Source of the DNA: Paenochrobactrum pullorum
GTDB taxonomy: Bacteria; Pseudomonadota; Alphaproteobacteria; Rhizobiales; Rhizobiaceae
NCBI RefSeq assembly: GCF_041929845.1
Contig: NZ_JBHEEH010000011.1
Coordinates: forward strand, 1-64,000
Direction: 5' to 3'
Length of the DNA stretch: 64,000 nt
Shown here piece by piece: positions 60,004 through 64,000 of the stretch (positions within the stretch are counted from its first letter, which is position 1; the number at the start of each line of letters is the position of its first letter). The notes under the pieces were generated by a model, which worked only from the letters and a program-made list of their open reading frames with translations, had not been told where the DNA came from and did not search any database. Position numbers and translations under genes: made by a program.

Positions 60004-60968
60004 GAGTTTTATCGCTCACGATCTGCATATTAACCGCGCTTCACGGCGCGGTTTCTGTGTCTGCATTGGCGGCAGACAAGGTTCAAAACCAGATCGCGAC
60101 AGATGATGCTAATCTGGCCGTTGTTTTAACGCGGGATGATAAAATCAAGCATGTGAAACATCTGGATGGCATCAGCGAAGTACCATTGGCTGCAAAGCGC
60201 ATTGTTGCTTTACATAATAGTTTTTCTGAAAGCTTAATTGCACTTGGCATGGCACCTGCCGGTGCAGTTGAACGGCCACAGGGTGCACCAGTTCAGCTCA
60301 AAGCAGCGATGACAGAGACTATTTCAGTTGGTGATCAGAGCAATCCCGACTATGAAAAAATCCTCATTTTACAGCCCGATTTGATCTTATCGGTTGGTGA
60401 TGTTCATAGTCAGAATATTGATCTTTTGAAAGCCATCGCTCCGGTTGTCAGTCTGCGAGAGCCGGAAGAAGATTGGCGGCCATGGCTCATAGGTCTTGGC
60501 GATGTACTGGAGCGGCAATCGCAAGCAGAAAAGTTGATTGATGATTATAATCAGCGCGTGGAAAAATTACGTCTGACATTATTGGTTGAGCATAAAGATG
60601 AAACCGTTTTGCTAATGCGGGTTCGTCAAAAAGATATTCGTATTTATGGAACGGAAAGACGTTCGGGGCCGGTGCTTTACCGCGATCTGCAACTTACGCC
60701 ACACAGGCTTGTGCCGGTGGGCAAAAATTATGAAGCCATTTCCAATGAGCTGATCGGGCAAATGGATGCCGACCGTATTTTTCTGATGGTTGAAGATGCC
60801 GAACGCCTTGGCAATATTGAAAAAACTGCACTGTGGCAGGGGTTGCCTGCGGTAAAAGCCGGACGTGTTTACAAAGTTAATATTGAACCGTGGAACCAGT
60901 CCAGCGGGCCGATCAGTGCTTCGGTTATTGTTGATGATGTGGCACGTGCCTTTGGTCTGACTGAATAA
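59997..60968 (+). CDS. Periplasmic iron-chelate-binding protein
   Basis: A 323-residue class III binding protein (FepB/FhuD/BtuF type) with a signal peptide ending near ALAADK. RIVALHNSFSESLIALGMAP, DYEKILILQPDLIL and DADRIFLMVEDAERL are family blocks, and KAGRVYKVNIEPWNQSSGP near the end is typical. It starts 7 bases before the receptor stop, so the two are coupled. It hands the chelate to the permeases encoded next. Confidence 0.87.
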   Translation: MVRVLSLTICILTALHGAVSVSALAADKVQNQIATDDANLAVVLTRDDKIKHVKHLDGISEVPLAAKRIVALHNSFSESLIALGMAPAGAVERPQGAPVQLKAAMTETISVGDQSNPDYEKILILQPDLILSVGDVHSQNIDLLKAIAPVVSLREPEEDWRPWLIGLGDVLERQSQAEKLIDDYNQRVEKLRLTLLVEHKDETVLLMRVRQKDIRIYGTERRSGPVLYRDLQLTPHRLVPVGKNYEAISNELIGQMDADRIFLMVEDAERLGNIEKTALWQGLPAVKAGRVYKVNIEPWNQSSGPISASVIVDDVARAFGLTE

Positions 60969-61957
60969 TGCAAAAGCGTATCTGCATATTGTTGACGGGT
61001 GTAGTGCTGCTCTTGGCAGCCTTATTGTTTTCAGCCTCTTCAGGTGCTGCCAATATTGCCTTTTTTGATATTTTACAGGCCATATTTGCCTTTGATATAG
61101 CTAAACAAGACCATTTGATTTTACGTGAGTTTCGCATTCCGCGGGTACTGGCTTCGGCTCTTGTCGGTGCGGCATTGGGAACGGCTGGTGCCTTGATGCA
61201 AGGCATGACACGCAATCCATTGGCCAGCCCATCTCTGATGGGCTTGAATGCAGGAGCAGGGCTGATGCTGGCCTTAGGGCTCGCATTTTATCCGTCATTG
61301 GATTTTTCATGGCTGATTTGTCTATCTTTTTTAGGCGCAGCATTGGGTGTCGCTATAGTATTCATGGTGGGTTCGGCGCAACGTGGCGGCTTGACGCCTG
61401 TGCGATTGGCCTTGGCAGGGGCGGCTATTTCGGCTTTTTTTGGAGCGCTCACCAGTTTCATTATTGTCTATTTTAAAATCGGACAGGACATTCTGTTTTA
61501 TAGTGCTGGTGGTGTGCAAGGCGTGCAGGAAAGCCAGTTGCTTTTTGTGACACCTTGGATTGTTGCAGGTTTAACAGGCGCAGTTTTATTGTCCCGCAGC
61601 GTTACTTTGCTAAGTTTGGGACAGGATGTGGCGCTCGGTTTAGGTCTTAATATTTTACATGCCCGTATATTGATTAGTTTTGTTATTCTGCTTTTAGCCG
61701 GATGCAGTGTGGCATTGGCGGGAGGCATTGGTTTTGTCGGTCTGCTCATTCCGCATGTCAGCCGTTTCATGTTCGGGCTTGATTATCGCTGGATTATTCC
61801 GGGCTCACTTGTTTCAGGCGCTTTGCTGCTTGTACTTGCGGATTTTGGTGCTCGAATGATCAATCCACCCTATGAAACACCGGTAGGTCTTATCACGGCA
61901 CTGATCGGTGTACCGTTTTTTCTGGCGCTTGCGTGGCGTGACGAGCGTGGTATCTGA
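60968..61957 (+). CDS. FecCD-family ABC permease (iron chelate), first
   Basis: A 329-residue permease with about nine to ten membrane segments. REFRIPRVLASALVGAALGT, AGALMQGMTRNPLASPSLMG and GGIGFVGLLIPHVSRFMFG are diagnostic FecCD/BtuC motifs. Its ATG overlaps the stop of the binding-protein gene by one base, and it is followed 2 bases later by the second permease. The pair probably forms a heterodimer. Confidence 0.9.
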   Translation: MQKRICILLTGVVLLLAALLFSASSGAANIAFFDILQAIFAFDIAKQDHLILREFRIPRVLASALVGAALGTAGALMQGMTRNPLASPSLMGLNAGAGLMLALGLAFYPSLDFSWLICLSFLGAALGVAIVFMVGSAQRGGLTPVRLALAGAAISAFFGALTSFIIVYFKIGQDILFYSAGGVQGVQESQLLFVTPWIVAGLTGAVLLSRSVTLLSLGQDVALGLGLNILHARILISFVILLLAGCSVALAGGIGFVGLLIPHVSRFMFGLDYRWIIPGSLVSGALLLVLADFGARMINPPYETPVGLITALIGVPFFLALAWRDERGI

Positions 61958-61959
61958 TC

Positions 61960-62958
61960 ATGCATGCGGTACGCTTTGAAATTATCTTATGTTTGATGGT
62001 GGCGGTTTTAGCCGCAATTATGCTGGTCAGCCTTAATGCCGGTTCTTATCCGTTACGCTTGAGCGAACTTTATATGATTGCTGTTGGTGAAGGTTCACCA
62101 CAGCAAGAACTGGTATTATTTTCTATGCGAGTACCACGTTTGCTGCTGGCGATCCTGACCGGTTGCGGTTTGGCCTTATCGGGCGCGGTTTTGCAGGCAA
62201 TTTTCCGTAACGATTTGGCCGATCCGGGATTGCTGGGTTTAAGCGCCGGTGCCGGATTTGTCATTATCCTTTTGCTTTATACGCAACAGCAAGGGGTATT
62301 TATTTCCGGCCAATGGCGGCCTTGGGCAGCCTTTTTTGGGGCGGCTGTTTCGGCAGCTTTGATTTATATCTTGGCGCATAAGAAAGGTGTGGCGACATCA
62401 GCGCGGATTTTGCTAACCGGTATAGCCGTCAATGCGGGCTTGGGTGCATTAACACTTGTACTGGCAATGCGTCTTGATCGCAGTCTCTATGATCAGGCCG
62501 TGGTGTGGTTGGCCGGTAGTCTGTCCGGTAAAAATTATAAAGATATCGCACTGTTATTGCCGTGGTTTGTTATTTTGTTGCCTCTATTGGCATTACGGGT
62601 GAAGGTACTGGATATTCTTGCGCTCGGTGATGAAACAGCCATCGGTTTGGGGGTCAATGTTCAGCGGCAACGCTTGCTGATGATGGTGATTGCAGTTGCT
62701 CTGACGGGCGCCAGTGTGGCAGTGACCGGCGGCATTGGTTTTGTCGGATTACTAGCACCGCATATGTGCCGCCGGCTGGTTGGTGCACGTCATGCTTTGT
62801 TACTTCCGGCTTGTGCGCTTTGCGGGGCGATTTTGGTGCTTTTTGCCGATACATTGGGGCGCACTTTGCTGGCACCTGTCGAGATACCGGCAGGTATTTT
62901 CTGTGCCATGATCGGCGCTCCATATTTTCTTTATTTATTGATGCGGATAGGGCGTTAA
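61960..62958 (+). CDS. FecCD-family ABC permease (iron chelate), second
   Basis: A 332-residue permease with SMRVPRLLLAILTGCGLALS, GAVLQAIFRNDLADPGLLGL and GGIGFVGLLAPHMCRRLVG, the second copy of the FecCD signature. It follows the first permease by 2 bases and precedes the ATPase by one. Together they are comparable with the FecC-FecD or FepD-FepG pairs. Confidence 0.9.
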   Translation: MHAVRFEIILCLMVAVLAAIMLVSLNAGSYPLRLSELYMIAVGEGSPQQELVLFSMRVPRLLLAILTGCGLALSGAVLQAIFRNDLADPGLLGLSAGAGFVIILLLYTQQQGVFISGQWRPWAAFFGAAVSAALIYILAHKKGVATSARILLTGIAVNAGLGALTLVLAMRLDRSLYDQAVVWLAGSLSGKNYKDIALLLPWFVILLPLLALRVKVLDILALGDETAIGLGVNVQRQRLLMMVIAVALTGASVAVTGGIGFVGLLAPHMCRRLVGARHALLLPACALCGAILVLFADTLGRTLLAPVEIPAGIFCAMIGAPYFLYLLMRIGR

Positions 62959-62959
62959 C

Positions 62960-63754
62960 ATGGGAAAAATGATCTTAGAAACCAAAAATCTGAGTTTTTC
63001 CTATGACGCAACCGAGATTATCAGCGGCTTGAATTTGCAAGTGATGCAGGGAAAAATTACGGCTCTAGTTGGTGCAAATGGTTCAGGCAAAAGCACGATT
63101 TTAAAAAATTTGGCTCGGATTTTGAAACCGACCGGTGGCACAGTACTGCTGGAAGGGCAAGAGATGAAAAATTTTAACGCTAAAACGATTGCCCGCAAAA
63201 TGGCGGTTTTAGCGCAGGCTCCCGAAGCGCCTGCAGGTTTGAAGGCCTATGATCTGGTCGCTTACGGGCGCTATCCATGGCAAACGGGTTTTGGCACTTT
63301 AAGCAAATTCGATAAACAAAAAATAAGCGATGCTTTGGCTTTAACCAATCTCACTCAATTGAGTGAAAGAGCGGTCGGTTCGCTATCGGGTGGCCAGCGG
63401 CAACGGGTATGGATTGCAGTCGCTCTTGCGCAAGACAGCGATATTATTCTGCTGGATGAGCCTACGACTTTTTTAGATATGGCGCATCAGCTGGAAGTGA
63501 TGCAGCTTCTGGAAAGGCTCAATCAACATCAACAGAAAACCATCGTGATGGTATTGCATGATTTGAACCAAGCAGCGCGTTTTGCGCATCATATTATTGC
63601 GATCAAACAGGGTAAAATCGTGAGTCAAGGCAGTGCCAATGATATTATGTGTGCTGATGTTCTGCGTGATGTATTCGGCGTGGAGGCGGATTTTTTTGAA
63701 GATCCACGCACTGGAAAACCGGTGTGCATTCCTTTCGGAACATGTTTGAAATAG
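62960..63754 (+). CDS. ABC ATPase of iron-chelate importer
   Basis: A 264-residue FecE/FepC-type ATPase with Walker A GANGSGKS, LAQAPEAPAGLKAYDLVAYG in the Q-loop region, signature LSGGQRQRVWIA, Walker B IILLDEPTTFLD and switch VLHDLNQAARF. The TTFLD after Walker B is typical of siderophore importers. It starts one base after the second permease stop. A second ATG three codons on is possible. Ends the import operon. Confidence 0.9.
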   Translation: MGKMILETKNLSFSYDATEIISGLNLQVMQGKITALVGANGSGKSTILKNLARILKPTGGTVLLEGQEMKNFNAKTIARKMAVLAQAPEAPAGLKAYDLVAYGRYPWQTGFGTLSKFDKQKISDALALTNLTQLSERAVGSLSGGQRQRVWIAVALAQDSDIILLDEPTTFLDMAHQLEVMQLLERLNQHQQKTIVMVLHDLNQAARFAHHIIAIKQGKIVSQGSANDIMCADVLRDVFGVEADFFEDPRTGKPVCIPFGTCLK

Positions 63755-63763
63755 GTTTTATTC

Positions 63764-64000
63764 TTACTCTTCAGACTTCATCAGCACTTCAATATCATCA
63801 TAGATTTCTTGCCACTGACTTTCTGTAAAAGCAAAGAGATTGAAGCTGCGCAATAAAAATGCGCCTTCACAGGCAATGAAAGCCAATCGCGCCATGCGGT
63901 CGGCAGGGTTGCTCATGTCGAGCCCCTGCAATTGGCTACTATACCATTTCCGGCTTTCTTCCAGCTGTTCGCTATTGGGAACAAGGCTTGCCATCATAGC
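63764..64000 (-). CDS. TetR-family regulator, C-terminal part (cut by window edge)
   Basis: The last 78 or so residues of a protein whose frame stays open to the right edge. ADRMARLAFIACEGAFLLRS and FNLFAFTESQWQEIYDDIEV resemble the C-terminal ligand-binding half of TetR/AcrR regulators; the DNA-binding half would lie beyond base 64000. It converges on the iron-chelate operon, 9 bases from its end. Whether it regulates that operon is unknown. Confidence 0.6.
   Translation of the reverse strand, partial: AMMASLVPNSEQLEESRKWYSSQLQGLDMSNPADRMARLAFIACEGAFLLRSFNLFAFTESQWQEIYDDIEVLMKSEE

Noticed and set aside
1..64000. CRISPR arrays, prophage genes, rRNA or replication origins
   Set aside because: No regularly spaced direct repeats, phage structural genes, rRNA sequence or DnaA-box clusters were seen on reading the window.

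Overview
The window looks like chromosome of an alphaproteobacterium of the order Hyphomicrobiales (Rhizobiales). The reasons are the family relationships of the proteins (a 232-residue phosphatidylserine decarboxylase, paired LacI regulators, the tRNA-Cys type), the fragment of an IS6-type transposase common in this order, and two copies of a palindromic repeat of the kind scattered through Brucella, Ochrobactrum and rhizobial genomes. Base composition is moderately AT-rich for this group, which would suit a host-associated member such as a gut Bartonella-like lineage. That last point is inference; no species marker is present.

The content is dominated by solute import: six ABC importers in 64 kb, four of them of the peptide/opine/nickel class, most adjacent to catabolic enzymes. 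(1) 623-8748: importer 1 (Tat-exported binding protein, two permeases, fused double ATPase) on the minus strand, divergent from an XRE-cupin regulator, a RidA deaminase and a PuuB-like FAD oxidoreductase. Matching 16-bp palindromes lie in front of both arms. (2) 8749-10236: decayed DNA with an IS3-family transposase remnant and a palindromic repeat, followed by a choloylglycine-hydrolase-family enzyme on the minus strand (10237-11223). (3) 11828-16858: a complete nikABCDE nickel importer preceded by a near-consensus NikR operator. (4) 17196-26334: importer 3 with an M20 peptidase, a luciferase-like flavin monooxygenase and two carboxymuconolactone-decarboxylase/AhpD-type proteins. (5) 26582-37995: importer 4 with an M14 carboxypeptidase and a MarR regulator, divergent from a fused 5-oxoprolinase/hydantoinase. 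(6) 38055-41148: phosphatidylserine decarboxylase, a family 8 glycosyltransferase, a small monooxygenase-acetyltransferase pair and tRNA-Cys. (7) 41330-42752: a wrecked siderophore-interacting-protein gene and a 633-bp deleted IS3-family element with intact ends and a 3-bp target duplication.

(8) 42931-54603 is the most unusual part. A PotABCD-type importer, an IlvD/Edd-family sugar-acid dehydratase, an amidohydrolase, a fumarylacetoacetase-family hydrolase and a class III aminotransferase are bracketed by two paralogous LacI repressors. The palindrome TTTAACGTTA lies upstream of every structural transcription unit, and a one-mismatch version lies before the first repressor gene. This looks like one dispersed regulon for an unidentified substrate. 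(9) 54672-57568 holds an AraC regulator, a LysE exporter, a DoxX protein and a glyoxalase-fold protein. (10) 57802-64000 is a TonB receptor plus binding protein, two FecCD permeases and an ATPase for a ferric siderophore or similar chelate, ending in a partial TetR-like gene.

Recurrent structural themes are perfect 10-bp hairpins directly after the binding-protein gene in three importer operons, ATGA-type overlaps inside operons, and remnants of at least three insertion sequences, none intact.
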